Origin: an uncultured Saprospiraceae bacterium
Lineage (GTDB): Bacteria; Bacteroidota; Bacteroidia; Chitinophagales; Saprospiraceae
Direction: 5' to 3'
Length of the DNA stretch: 33,272 nt
NCBI GenBank assembly: GCA_937961455.1
Contig: CALGNN010000221.1
Location: 1 to 33,272, forward strand
Shown here: positions 1-7,985 of the stretch, piece by piece
Numbering within the stretch: the stretch's first letter is position 1
How the letters are laid out: every line of letters begins with the position of its first letter
The notes under the pieces: model-generated
What the model saw: the letters and a program-made list of their open reading frames with translations, nothing else
Told to the model about the DNA's origin: nothing
The model's database searches: none
Position numbers and translations under genes: made by a program

Positions 1-324
1 AATAATAAAGTCTTCGAAATAATGTAAAATCAGACATACTACACTACTGATCAAAACTGTGATGATGTAGCTATTAAAAAGAATGGGATGCTGCTTATCA
101 GATTCTTTATGTAGAATCAAAACAGATCTTAAAATTCCCTCTACCCAAAAAAAACTGAATATCATTCCCATGAATAAGAGTAATTCATAGACACCAATCA
201 TCTGAGTATTAAGAAAACTCTTTGCAAGTAAAATCGCAATGACAAGGACCGTGAGTTTGCGGCTTAAATTGTAGAATTGTAACGCTCCTACTTTATTTCC
301 CAATAGTCTCTTAATGATGCTCAA
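1..324 (-). CDS. Polysaccharide flippase-like membrane protein (partial, N-terminal part)
   Basis: The reading frame on the minus strand is open from a TTG codon at 324-322 to the window edge, giving about 108 residues of an unfinished protein. After a short basic start (SIIKRLLGNKVGALQFYNLS) there are three hydrophobic segments, around residues 24-39, 43-65 and 87-102, separated by short charged loops. An amphipathic start followed by closely spaced helices is what the N-terminus of an oligosaccharide flippase (Wzx/MATE-like) looks like, and cell-envelope sugar genes (kdsB, two glycosyltransferases) occur within the window. The flippase name is an inference from topology and context; another polytopic membrane protein is possible. 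It is divergent from the cytidine deaminase gene. Confidence 0.5.
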   Translation of the reverse strand, partial: MSIIKRLLGNKVGALQFYNLSRKLTVLVIAILLAKSFLNTQMIGVYELLLFMGMIFSFFWVEGILRSVLILHKESDKQHPILFNSYIITVLISSVVCLILHYFEDFII

Positions 325-428
325 AATTTAGATAAGTGAACTTAAGACATTTCATATGGAGTCTAATACTTTTATTCAAATATCTTATACTTTCAAACAT
401 TTGGTACTGTTGTTGCGCGAATAATCAA

Positions 429-914
429 ATGGATCAAAAGGAAATCAAAATTAATTATGCGTATTACGAGTCTATAGCTGACTGTTCCGCTGATGATCAG
501 ATCTTGCTGCAAGCATGCAAAGATGCTTTAATTGATTCTTATTCCCCTTATTCAAATTTTAAGGTGGGATCCGCGGTTTTACTTGCAAATGGTAAAATCG
601 TCAAAGGATCTAATCAGGAAAATGTAGCCTACCCTATGTGTGAATGTGCAGAAAGGGTCGCGATGTACAATGCTTGGCACCAATACCCAAAGGTTTCATT
701 TATGAAAATAGCAGTAACCACTTATTCTAGTATAAAAAGTGATACACCTCCTGCTCCACCTTGCGGCGCTTGCCGTCAAGTCATTTTCGAATATGAAGAG
801 CGCTTCGAAAAAGCCATTGAAATCCTGCTGCTTTCTCAATCTGGAAAGATTATCAAATTTAAATCTGCTAGAGATTTACTTCCCTTAGCCTTTGGTAAAG
901 ATTTTTTAATTTAA
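429..914 (+). CDS. cdd: Cytidine deaminase
   Basis: Hydrolytic deamination of cytidine and deoxycytidine to uridine forms in pyrimidine salvage; cytosolic zinc enzyme. The 161-residue product shows the family signatures: SPYSNFKVGSAV near residue 39, the first zinc/catalytic motif CAE (C73, E75) and the second PCGACRQ (C112, C115). I chose the ATG at 429. The frame is open back to a GTG at 336, but the extra 31 residues are hydrophobic and Cys-rich and unlike the family, whereas MDQKEIKINY fits the usual Bacteroidota start and gives the normal length of about 160. The motif reads MCECAER rather than the common SGLCAER, which leaves the Zn-binding Cys and catalytic Glu intact. A GNAT gene follows after 24 bases and is probably co-transcribed. 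Confidence 0.93.
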   Translation: MDQKEIKINYAYYESIADCSADDQILLQACKDALIDSYSPYSNFKVGSAVLLANGKIVKGSNQENVAYPMCECAERVAMYNAWHQYPKVSFMKIAVTTYSSIKSDTPPAPPCGACRQVIFEYEERFEKAIEILLLSQSGKIIKFKSARDLLPLAFGKDFLI

Positions 915-938
915 CAAGCTCCTCCTTATCTTGGTGAA

Positions 939-1451
939 ATGAAAATCATCCGAGAAACTGATCGACTCATCATAAGACATTATACAAAAGATGATGCTCC
1001 CCATATTTTTGAGCTTTTGAATTCAACTGGTTGGATAGAAAACATTGGAGACCGTGGAATTAAAACCCATGATCATGCTGTAGCATACTTAGTTAATAAA
1101 GTAATTCCTTCATATGCCAATGAGGGATTTGGTTTTTATATGTGTGAACTAAAAGATAAGAACATCCCTATTGGTATGAACGGTCTTATCCACAGGCCGG
1201 GTTTAGATCACATAGATATTGGATTTGCATTCCTCCCAGAATATCATGGTAAAGGCTATGCTTATGAATCTAGCAAAGCCATTTTAGACCATGCAAAGCA
1301 TGATATAGGTCTTAAAAAACTACTGGCCATTACCACACCTGAAAACCAAAAATCCATTAATGTATTGAAGAAGATTGGGATGCATTATGTGGATCAAATT
1401 ATGCTGCCAAAGATTGAAGGTATTAGTAATCTTTATGAGATGAATCTTTAG
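939..1451 (+). CDS. GNAT family N-acetyltransferase (RimJ/RimL-like)
   Basis: Acetyl-CoA-dependent N-acyltransferase of 170 residues. The start ETDRLIIRHYTKDDAPHIFE is the typical beginning of the RimJ/RimL-type branch. The acetyl-CoA binding region is seen around residues 95-112 (IGFAFLPEYHGKGYAYES, a variant of the R/Q-x-x-G-x-G/A loop), followed by the conserved NQKSINVLKKIGM segment near residues 130-145. The substrate cannot be told from sequence; relatives modify ribosomal protein N-termini, small amines or antibiotics. It starts 24 bases after cytidine deaminase on the same strand and its 3' end faces kdsB across 69 bases in which I see no clear terminator. Confidence 0.85.
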   Translation: MKIIRETDRLIIRHYTKDDAPHIFELLNSTGWIENIGDRGIKTHDHAVAYLVNKVIPSYANEGFGFYMCELKDKNIPIGMNGLIHRPGLDHIDIGFAFLPEYHGKGYAYESSKAILDHAKHDIGLKKLLAITTPENQKSINVLKKIGMHYVDQIMLPKIEGISNLYEMNL

Positions 1452-1520
1452 CAGCCCTACTTAGCTTTGCACGATTCAATAATGGTTGGGCTAAATCACG
1501 CTTGTACGATCAAATAAAAT

Positions 1521-2249
1521 CTATGATTCTAGACTTGTGAGATACTGTACTAAATCTTCTGGACTATCAATGCTTACAGAATCATAATCACAATCGTAGG
1601 AACAAATACGCATACCATGCTCCATCCATCTCAGCTGCTCAAGAGATTCTGCAAGCTCAAGTTGTGAAGCTTCTAAACTTGCAATTCTATCTATCGCATC
1701 TTTATGGAAGAGATAAACACCAATATGTTTTTGAAAGCTGTGATTTTGACTTTGGTTTTTGATAAAAGGTATGGGAAGTCTGCTAAAATAAAGAACCTTA
1801 TTATCTATGGCTTTAACCAATTTGACATTGTCAGGATTATGGATATCCTTTTCATGAGACAAGCTCGAATTTAGTGTGGCTATTTGAGGATCATCTTCTT
1901 TATCAAATTCACTTATCAAATGATCAAGCACATTAGGATCAATACCAGGCTCATCACCTTGTACATTTAATAAATAATCAAATGAATCCATTTTGTTAAA
2001 AACCTCTATACATCTGTCTGTTCCTGAAATATGCTTTGCCGATGACATCATAACTGGAAGCTTTTTTTCGTTAAGTAACTGAAACACTTCCTGATGATCC
2101 GTTGCGATAAGAATCTTATCTAGATTTTTTACTTGACAAACTTTTTCATAAACGCGCTCTATCATAGGCTTTCCATTAATATCTGCCAATATTTTGCCTG
2201 GAAACCTAGTTGAAGCAAATCGAGCTGGAATTACACACAAAGTTTTCAT
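1521..2249 (-). CDS. kdsB: 3-deoxy-manno-octulosonate cytidylyltransferase (CMP-KDO synthetase)
   Basis: Activates KDO with CTP to CMP-KDO for lipid A/LPS core assembly in the cytoplasm. The 242-residue product has the normal family length. The nucleotide-binding start IPARFASTRFPGKILADINGKP (read in two parts: IPARFASTRFPGK, then LADINGKPMI) is characteristic, as is QGDEPGIDP around residues 97-105, where the Asp of the QGDEP motif binds Mg and the cytidylyl group. The segment HIGVYLFHKDAI (residues 173-185) and the late LAESLEQLRWMEHG motif are also family hallmarks. The ATG at 2249 begins directly before the conserved N-terminus. It is divergent from the LysM gene, so this organism makes KDO-containing LPS or capsule. 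Confidence 0.95.
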   Translation of the reverse strand: MKTLCVIPARFASTRFPGKILADINGKPMIERVYEKVCQVKNLDKILIATDHQEVFQLLNEKKLPVMMSSAKHISGTDRCIEVFNKMDSFDYLLNVQGDEPGIDPNVLDHLISEFDKEDDPQIATLNSSLSHEKDIHNPDNVKLVKAIDNKVLYFSRLPIPFIKNQSQNHSFQKHIGVYLFHKDAIDRIASLEASQLELAESLEQLRWMEHGMRICSYDCDYDSVSIDSPEDLVQYLTSLES

Positions 2250-2312
2250 GAAAACGGGTATGATTTTTGTAGAAACATATTAAATAAATTTTTAATATCT
2301 TATTTACTCATT

Positions 2313-3335
2313 ATGAAGAAGTTTAGAACTATTTCCCAACTCATTCTCTTGGCTGTTTTTACCGTACTTTTGGTAAATATTTCCAAAGCATCAAGTCCTT
2401 TTGAAGCAATGATTCAATCAGTTGATTCTATCTATGTGGACGTGGACCAATCTAAAGGCCCCTATTTAATACATCCAGTTAAAAAACAACAAACACTATA
2501 TTCTTTAGCGAAATTCTATCAAACCAATGTAGAAACGCTTAAAAAATACAACCCCTATTTATATCAAAGAGGTTTGAAGGTAGCAGATGATTTGAAAATT
2601 CCTATTACAAGTGAAAATTTCATTGTGACTCCACCTTCAGCTGGTTTACAAAATCAATATGCAACCTTATTTTATAAAATTAAACCTAAAGACAATCTTT
2701 TTAGGATTGCCAAACGCTATTTTAATATTCCAATGGAAGAAGCGCTAAGAAATAATAATAAACTTAGCCATAATTTGAGTATTGGAGAATCTTTTGTAAT
2801 TGGATGGGTATCCGTAAAAGGATTCTCACCTTCAAATTTTCAAAATACTTCTGTAGATCCTATCCTATCAGGTTCTTATACACTTGAAGAAAAATATGGT
2901 AAAGACTATAAAAATCGCTCTGTTGTTTCATCTGAAAGTGCAACAATACAAACAGAAAGCAATGTAAGCCATAGTACTTCTAGCTCCACATCTTCTACTC
3001 CAACCGATACGTACACCACAGTTGAAGAAGTGGATTACAGCTACCCATTCAGTCCTGGCAAAGATTTTAAAACAGCTCAAGGGATCGCTATTTGGAATAA
3101 AACTACCACGAGAAAGGATGTTCAGCTGTACGTAATGCACCGAACTGCAAGGGTAAATTCTCAAATAGAGATTATAAATCCAATGTACAATAACAGTGTA
3201 ATGGCTAAGGTAGTAGGTAATATTCCTTCAGGTGCATACGGTGATGATGTAGAATTAATCTTATCTCCAAAGACTGCAGAATACCTTGGAGCCAAGGATT
3301 CACGGTTTTTTGTTAAGTACAAGTTTGTTGAATAG
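2313..3335 (+). CDS. Exported LysM-domain protein with RlpA-like C-terminal domain
   Basis: A 340-residue exported protein. An N-terminal hydrophobic signal segment (residues 5-25) is followed by two LysM modules, about 52-98 (TLYSLAKFYQTNVETLKKYNP) and 120-164 (DNLFRIAKRYFNIPMEEALR), which bind peptidoglycan. A Ser/Thr-rich linker lies at about 202-232. The last 85 residues (from GIAIWNKTTTRKDVQLYVMH) resemble the double-psi beta-barrel of RlpA-type proteins: an early turn with HRTA, a central KVVGNIP strand and LSPKTAEYLGAKD near the end. No catalytic residue can be assigned. Likely periplasmic, anchored to the wall. The DPBB assignment is a fold-level inference; the LysM calls are firmer. 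Confidence 0.8.
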   Translation: MKKFRTISQLILLAVFTVLLVNISKASSPFEAMIQSVDSIYVDVDQSKGPYLIHPVKKQQTLYSLAKFYQTNVETLKKYNPYLYQRGLKVADDLKIPITSENFIVTPPSAGLQNQYATLFYKIKPKDNLFRIAKRYFNIPMEEALRNNNKLSHNLSIGESFVIGWVSVKGFSPSNFQNTSVDPILSGSYTLEEKYGKDYKNRSVVSSESATIQTESNVSHSTSSSTSSTPTDTYTTVEEVDYSYPFSPGKDFKTAQGIAIWNKTTTRKDVQLYVMHRTARVNSQIEIINPMYNNSVMAKVVGNIPSGAYGDDVELILSPKTAEYLGAKDSRFFVKYKFVE

Positions 3336-3374
3336 CTTTTATTAACGAACTTTGTATCATTATAAAATATATTA

Positions 3375-4730
3375 ATGATACACGAAAATATATTGAGTAC
3401 CATCGGCAACACGCCGATGGTAAAACTCAACAAAATCGCTGAGGAAATTCCAGCTACAGTATTAGCCAAAGTAGAAACATTCAATCCAGGACATTCCATC
3501 AAAGATCGGATGGCATTAAAAATGGTTGAAGATGCAGAAGCCAATGGGCTTCTTAAGCCTGGAGGTACGATCATCGAATGTACTTCAGGAAACACAGGAA
3601 TGGGTCTTGCCCTCGCTGCATGTGTTAAAGGATACAAGTGTATTTTTACAACTACCGATAAGCAATCCAAAGAAAAAATAGATATTCTTAAAGCTGTTGG
3701 AGCAGAAGTTATCGTCTGCCCTACCAATGTAGAGCCTAGCCATGAGCGTTCTTATTATTCTGTAGCAGAACGATTAAGCAAGGAAATTCCAAACTCATTT
3801 TGGTTTAACCAATATGATAATAAGTCTAATGCTGTTGCTCATTATGAATCAACAGGTCCTGAAATATGGGAGCAAACCAAAGGTAAGATCACACACCTCA
3901 TCGTTGGAGTTGGGACTGGAGGCACGATATCGGGTACCGCCAAATATCTAAAAGAACAAAACCCAGACATTAAAATTTGGGGCGTTGACACTTATGGTTC
4001 AGTATTCAAAAAATATCATGAAACCGGTGAATTTGACGAAAAAGAAATATACCCCTACATAACTGAGGGTATTGGTGAAGATATATTACCTAAAAATGTT
4101 GATTTCTCTATTATTGATCATTTTGAAAAAGTAAGCGATAAAGACGGCGCTGTAATGGCAAGAAGACTCGCAAGGGAAGAAGGCCTTTTACTAGGCTACT
4201 CTGCAGGATCAGCCATGGCAGGAGCCTTACAAATGAAAAATCAACTAAAGCAAGATGATGTAGTCGTATTAATCTTTCATGATCATGGAAGTAGATATGT
4301 TGCCAAAATATTTAATGATGATTGGATGCGAGAAAGAGATTTTCTTACAGATGAAATGACCGTCGCCGATATCATCAGCATCAAAAAGGATAAAGTATTC
4401 TTTACTGTTGAGAAAAAAGAAAAAGTCAGGAATGTATTGAAAGTGATGAAGGAAAATGATATTTCTCAGTTACCTGTTATAGATAACGAAGAGATTATCG
4501 GATCTGTCACGGAAAATAGCGTTCTTAGTTTTCTACTAAAGAACCCCCTTGAAAATGCGGAACAAACCGTTGATCAAATCATGGGAACGCCCTTCCCTAT
4601 TGTTGATTTCGAATTATCATTTAAAGAATTGAACAAATACCTCGACAGGAAAGTACCTGCAGTGATAGCTAGAGACAAATCTGGTGGTCAACATATTGTT
4701 ACCCAATATGATATCATCCAAGCTGTATAA
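3375..4730 (+). CDS. Cystathionine beta-synthase (PLP enzyme with C-terminal CBS pair)
   Basis: Fold-type II PLP enzyme, 451 residues, most likely condensing serine and homocysteine to cystathionine (EC 4.2.1.22). The N-terminal IGNTPMVKL motif, the PLP lysine at K43 within GHSIKDRMA, the TSGNTGMGLA substrate loop at 70-79 and the phosphate-binding GTGGTISGTAKYL loop are all present. From residue 328 the protein continues into two CBS modules (VADIISI...ISQLPVIDNEEIIGSVTE and VDQIMGTPFPIV...), which in relatives sense ligands such as S-adenosylmethionine. The length matches Bacteroidota CBS-type proteins and exceeds plain cysteine synthase (about 310). Cysteine synthase or serine sulfhydrylase side activity cannot be excluded. 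It lies 39 bases after the LysM gene and is convergent with the NlpC/P60 gene. Confidence 0.88.
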   Translation: MIHENILSTIGNTPMVKLNKIAEEIPATVLAKVETFNPGHSIKDRMALKMVEDAEANGLLKPGGTIIECTSGNTGMGLALAACVKGYKCIFTTTDKQSKEKIDILKAVGAEVIVCPTNVEPSHERSYYSVAERLSKEIPNSFWFNQYDNKSNAVAHYESTGPEIWEQTKGKITHLIVGVGTGGTISGTAKYLKEQNPDIKIWGVDTYGSVFKKYHETGEFDEKEIYPYITEGIGEDILPKNVDFSIIDHFEKVSDKDGAVMARRLAREEGLLLGYSAGSAMAGALQMKNQLKQDDVVVLIFHDHGSRYVAKIFNDDWMRERDFLTDEMTVADIISIKKDKVFFTVEKKEKVRNVLKVMKENDISQLPVIDNEEIIGSVTENSVLSFLLKNPLENAEQTVDQIMGTPFPIVDFELSFKELNKYLDRKVPAVIARDKSGGQHIVTQYDIIQAV

Positions 4731-4757
4731 GTCAGTGTAATTTATAGTGAGGCTTAA

Positions 4758-5570
4758 CTAAACATCGACTTTTTGAAAATCAAAATGTCTCTTAATGAGC
4801 CTTAAGGAATGGGTGTACTTTTTTAAGTCTACATTGTATATACCTACATGATCGATTTTATCAATACGTACGGAACCATCCGCGTGAATTATTTTTTGAT
4901 CTTTTAGAATGATACCTGCATGATTAATGACTCCATTTTCATCATAAAAATAAGCCAAATCGCCAACGGTGGCATTAGCTGCAAAATCTACTAGGCGACC
5001 TTGTTTAATCTGTTCTGCTAGATTCCTTGATAAATCTTTCCCTAGCATCCTGAAAATATTGTAAACCAATCCTGCACTATCAATTCCAAATGGAGATCTT
5101 CCTCCTATCAGACAAGGACTGTGCAAATACCTACGACAGATATTAACGAGCATATCTTCATTGAGATCTAAAGCATCTGGATTCAACGCTTGTCCGGTAT
5201 AGTTGTATTTTTTCTTTCCAATTCTTAACAAAATCCCGTCAAATGCAGGCAAAGAAGCGGCAATCGGAATAGGAATCACACCATCTTCGCCCATAATATT
5301 TTGCACCAACTCCAAAGCATATGAATTGTTGGCCTTAGCTTTTTCGAATTGTTTTTCTTTTAAGAATAAGATTTGACTCTTTTGCACCCATGCTTCAAAG
5401 CCATCATCAACGCATCGCACGTAGCTCCAGCCAGAATGTTTGTTTTTTAAGACAATTACCAATTCACCAAATAACACTTGAGAAACCATAGGACTCTTGG
5501 CCTGCGATAGCTTCCGCATAGGTATTACACTATAGGGACAAATGGCAAATGATTTTGTTTGGTAGGTCAA
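4758..5570 (-). CDS. NlpC/P60-family protein with N-terminal SH3-like domain; catalytic Cys replaced by Ser
   Basis: A 270-residue protein related to cell-wall gamma-D-glutamyl-diamino acid endopeptidases (C40). Residues 8-68 form a bacterial SH3-like module (VSQVLFGELVIVLKNKHSGW, VDDGFEAWVQ), and residues 140-255 form the NlpC/P60 core. In the core the usual GIDCSGLV nucleophile motif reads GIDSAGLV: Ser165 (AGT, bases 5076-5078) stands where the nucleophilic Cys is expected and the following Ser is Ala. The catalytic His (H217 in INHAGIIL) and third polar site (H229) are still present. No signal peptide is visible, which is common for this Bacteroidota subfamily. The only plausible start is TTG at 5570. 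It may be a non-catalytic wall-binding or regulatory protein; activity as a Ser variant is improbable but untested. Confidence 0.85.
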   Translation of the reverse strand: MTYQTKSFAICPYSVIPMRKLSQAKSPMVSQVLFGELVIVLKNKHSGWSYVRCVDDGFEAWVQKSQILFLKEKQFEKAKANNSYALELVQNIMGEDGVIPIPIAASLPAFDGILLRIGKKKYNYTGQALNPDALDLNEDMLVNICRRYLHSPCLIGGRSPFGIDSAGLVYNIFRMLGKDLSRNLAEQIKQGRLVDFAANATVGDLAYFYDENGVINHAGIILKDQKIIHADGSVRIDKIDHVGIYNVDLKKYTHSLRLIKRHFDFQKVDV

Positions 5571-5699
5571 AAAATTAGTGATTAAATAAAATGGTCTATT
5601 TATCGTTTACAATAAGGTCGCTAAAATAATTAAATCGCTGAATAGCAATAGCGAATGACAAGCCCTATTTTTTGCAATAAATGTTTGTAAATTTGATCT

Positions 5700-6752
5700 A
5701 TGGTGAGATTGATTTTGATTTGTATAAGTATAATATGTACCATCCAATTAAGTGGACAGGATCAGCATTTTTCTCAATTTTATGCTTCTCCACTTACCTT
5801 AAGCCCTGCACTTGCTGGTTCGTTTGGCGGCACCTATAGGGTTAGCACAATTTATCGCGACCAATGGCGCTCGATAATTGAATCTCCTTTGTCAACTTAT
5901 TCGGTTGCAGGTGATGTTAGATTCGATGTAAAATATGGTAATACTGGTAAAGCTGATATTGCAGCAGTGGGCCTACTTTTTTATGCTGATAAGGTTGCAG
6001 TGGCAGATTTTAATTCAAATCATATTTCTGCTTTTGCTGCGTATCATAAGCTGTTAGATAAACAAACAAGTCAATATCTATCCTTAGGAGTTCAATATGG
6101 AGTAGTCCAGAAAAACATCAATTATGAAAATTTGTTTTTTCAGGATCAGTTCAATGGTGTGAGTTTATATAATGGAGATACGGGTGAGGTTTTACCATCT
6201 AATAATTTTGCATATGGAGATCTTTCTTTAGGAATTAATTACTCCATTGCACCTACAAAAAAATCAAGATACGTTGTTGGAGCTGGGGCCTTCCATCTCA
6301 ATGCGCCCAATGTAAGTTTCTATGAAGGAATTGATGGACAGCCAAATATCATAAAAGAAAATCTGCTATATAGAAAATTTACCTTATATGCGATAGCTGA
6401 CATTCCACTGCCAAACTATATTTCTGCTTTACCGAGGTTGATCATGTACAAGCAAGGACCACATACTGCAATTAATGTTGGATCTAATGTAAAATTTGAA
6501 TTCATAGAATATCAAAATACGGCTTTACATGTTGGTGCTTGGGGAAGAATGGTACAAAATTATGATCAATTCGGTTTCGAATCTTTGATCCTATTTTCTG
6601 GTATTGAATTAGGAAAGGTGCTCATTGGATTAAGCTATGATGTCAACTTCAATAACATCATCAATTACACAGGTATGCAAAGTGCCTTTGAACTGTCCTT
6701 GACACTTATTGGAGATCATGAAAATGATTCAACAATCTGTCCTAGTTTTTAA
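5700..6752 (+). CDS. PorP/SprF family type IX secretion system membrane protein
   Basis: Outer-membrane beta-barrel of 350 residues in the PorP/SprF family, which works with the T9SS and gliding apparatus and often pairs with a particular type B sorted substrate. A signal peptide (residues 1-19, ending LSGQ) is followed by the diagnostic start DQHFSQFYASPLTLSPALAG and then the TYRVSTIYRDQWRSI segment. Alternating amphipathic strands continue to the C-terminus. The ATG at 5700 gives the full signal sequence. No T9SS substrate lies directly next to it; the nearest type B protein is 6.4 kb downstream. Its TAA overlaps the stop of the convergent glycosyltransferase gene in the shared tetranucleotide TTAA. 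Confidence 0.92.
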   Translation: MVRLILICISIICTIQLSGQDQHFSQFYASPLTLSPALAGSFGGTYRVSTIYRDQWRSIIESPLSTYSVAGDVRFDVKYGNTGKADIAAVGLLFYADKVAVADFNSNHISAFAAYHKLLDKQTSQYLSLGVQYGVVQKNINYENLFFQDQFNGVSLYNGDTGEVLPSNNFAYGDLSLGINYSIAPTKKSRYVVGAGAFHLNAPNVSFYEGIDGQPNIIKENLLYRKFTLYAIADIPLPNYISALPRLIMYKQGPHTAINVGSNVKFEFIEYQNTALHVGAWGRMVQNYDQFGFESLILFSGIELGKVLIGLSYDVNFNNIINYTGMQSAFELSLTLIGDHENDSTICPSF

Positions 6753-7939
6753 GGTCTGATATCAAAATCTTTGGTAGAAGTTAGAATTTCACTCAGCTGA
6801 TTTACATGTTGTTCCCAATGGTATTTGGATAAGATTTTCTCTTTTGCTTGCAAAGCAATACTTTTCGCTAACTGCTGATTCATTCTCAATTTAATCGCTT
6901 GATTGGCAAAATCTGCAGCAGTCTCAGCTATTAAAATAGATTCTCCATTGACCGCACCTATGGCATTGTTAACCATTTTCGTTGTGATACAAGGCACACC
7001 TGTCGACATAGCTTCCAATATCTTGTTCTGCTGTCCTATTCCAGTAAACAGCGGAGCGATGAATATCTTTCCATTGTAATAGGCATCTCGTATATCTTCC
7101 ATCCATCCGCTAACGCTAATTTTATCGTTTTCAAGCGCTTTTACCGATGCTGTTGGCCTTGCCCCTGCAATCAGTAGTTTGGCATCTGGAAACTTCATCC
7201 AAATTTGCGGCATGACGCGCTTTGCAATGAATATGGCAGCTTCAATATTTGGAAGGTAGCCCATATTTCCTATGAATATATAATCATAGGTGCAATTTTC
7301 ATTTCGCTCCTTAAACGAAAAATACTCTTGATCGATCCCATTGGGTAAGACCCTTATTTCAGCATTATAATTTACGCCCAAGAGTTCTTTATCCTGTGCT
7401 GAAATGATGATATGGTTGTCAAAATCCTTGTAAATGTCTTTTTCATATTCAGCTAACTTATTCGTCTCCATTTTGTAAAATGGTCGCAAAATGGCTGGCG
7501 CTTTTGTTACGCGTTTAGCCATACCATTTGAAAAAGCATCCATATAATCTACCGTTTTGGCAAAGGGTAAATTTCTCCCGTATTCTGTCGTTCTTATGAG
7601 TTGGCAAAAAACATGATCTGGATTTTCCACCAAGGCGATTTCTTTGATCTTTCTTTTGACTCGATTGTGATAAAAATAAAGTACTTGAAAAGGTCTAGAT
7701 CCAAATAAACCATTAGTAAGTTGGCTTAGAAAATTCCATTTTGAAATAGGTATGACATATACCTTTTTACAAAATTGTAATAAATGATCTTGATGTTCTT
7801 GTGATATTTGATGCTCTGAAAGAGCAAGCAAAACTACTTCATGTGTTCGGCTTAATCCTCTGATCTGATGATACAGTCTTAGCTTATCTCCTTTTTCCAA
7901 TGGATAAGGAAATCTCGATGACAATATCATCAATTTCAA
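6749..7939 (-). CDS. Glycosyltransferase family 4 (GT-B)
   Basis: Retaining GT-B glycosyltransferase of 396 residues, predicted to add a sugar during surface polysaccharide synthesis at the cytoplasmic face of the inner membrane. The N-terminal domain starts with MILSSRFPYPLEKGDKLRLY, an acceptor-side motif of a GT4 branch that includes glycosyltransferases of exosortase-linked (XrtA) loci. The C-terminal GT1-type domain begins near residue 220 (YIFIGNMGYLPNIEA) and has the donor-site E-x7-E region EAMSTGVPCITT near residue 310. Donor and acceptor cannot be assigned. It follows the other GT4 gene by 46 bases on the same strand, so the two probably share the promoter near 9,260. Confidence 0.88.
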   Translation of the reverse strand: MKLMILSSRFPYPLEKGDKLRLYHQIRGLSRTHEVVLLALSEHQISQEHQDHLLQFCKKVYVIPISKWNFLSQLTNGLFGSRPFQVLYFYHNRVKRKIKEIALVENPDHVFCQLIRTTEYGRNLPFAKTVDYMDAFSNGMAKRVTKAPAILRPFYKMETNKLAEYEKDIYKDFDNHIIISAQDKELLGVNYNAEIRVLPNGIDQEYFSFKERNENCTYDYIFIGNMGYLPNIEAAIFIAKRVMPQIWMKFPDAKLLIAGARPTASVKALENDKISVSGWMEDIRDAYYNGKIFIAPLFTGIGQQNKILEAMSTGVPCITTKMVNNAIGAVNGESILIAETAADFANQAIKLRMNQQLAKSIALQAKEKILSKYHWEQHVNQLSEILTSTKDFDIRP

Positions 7940-7985
7940 AATATTGGATTTAACACCGTTTGATTGTTTTTTACTGAGCTAGCGA

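Noticed and set aside
336-428. Upstream extension of cytidine deaminase from a GTG
   Set aside because: Adds 31 hydrophobic Cys-rich residues not found in the cytosolic family; the ATG at 429 matches the family N-terminus.
3161-3727. Minus-strand open frame of 188 residues across the LysM/CBS junction
   Set aside because: Antisense to two well-supported genes with no recognisable domain.
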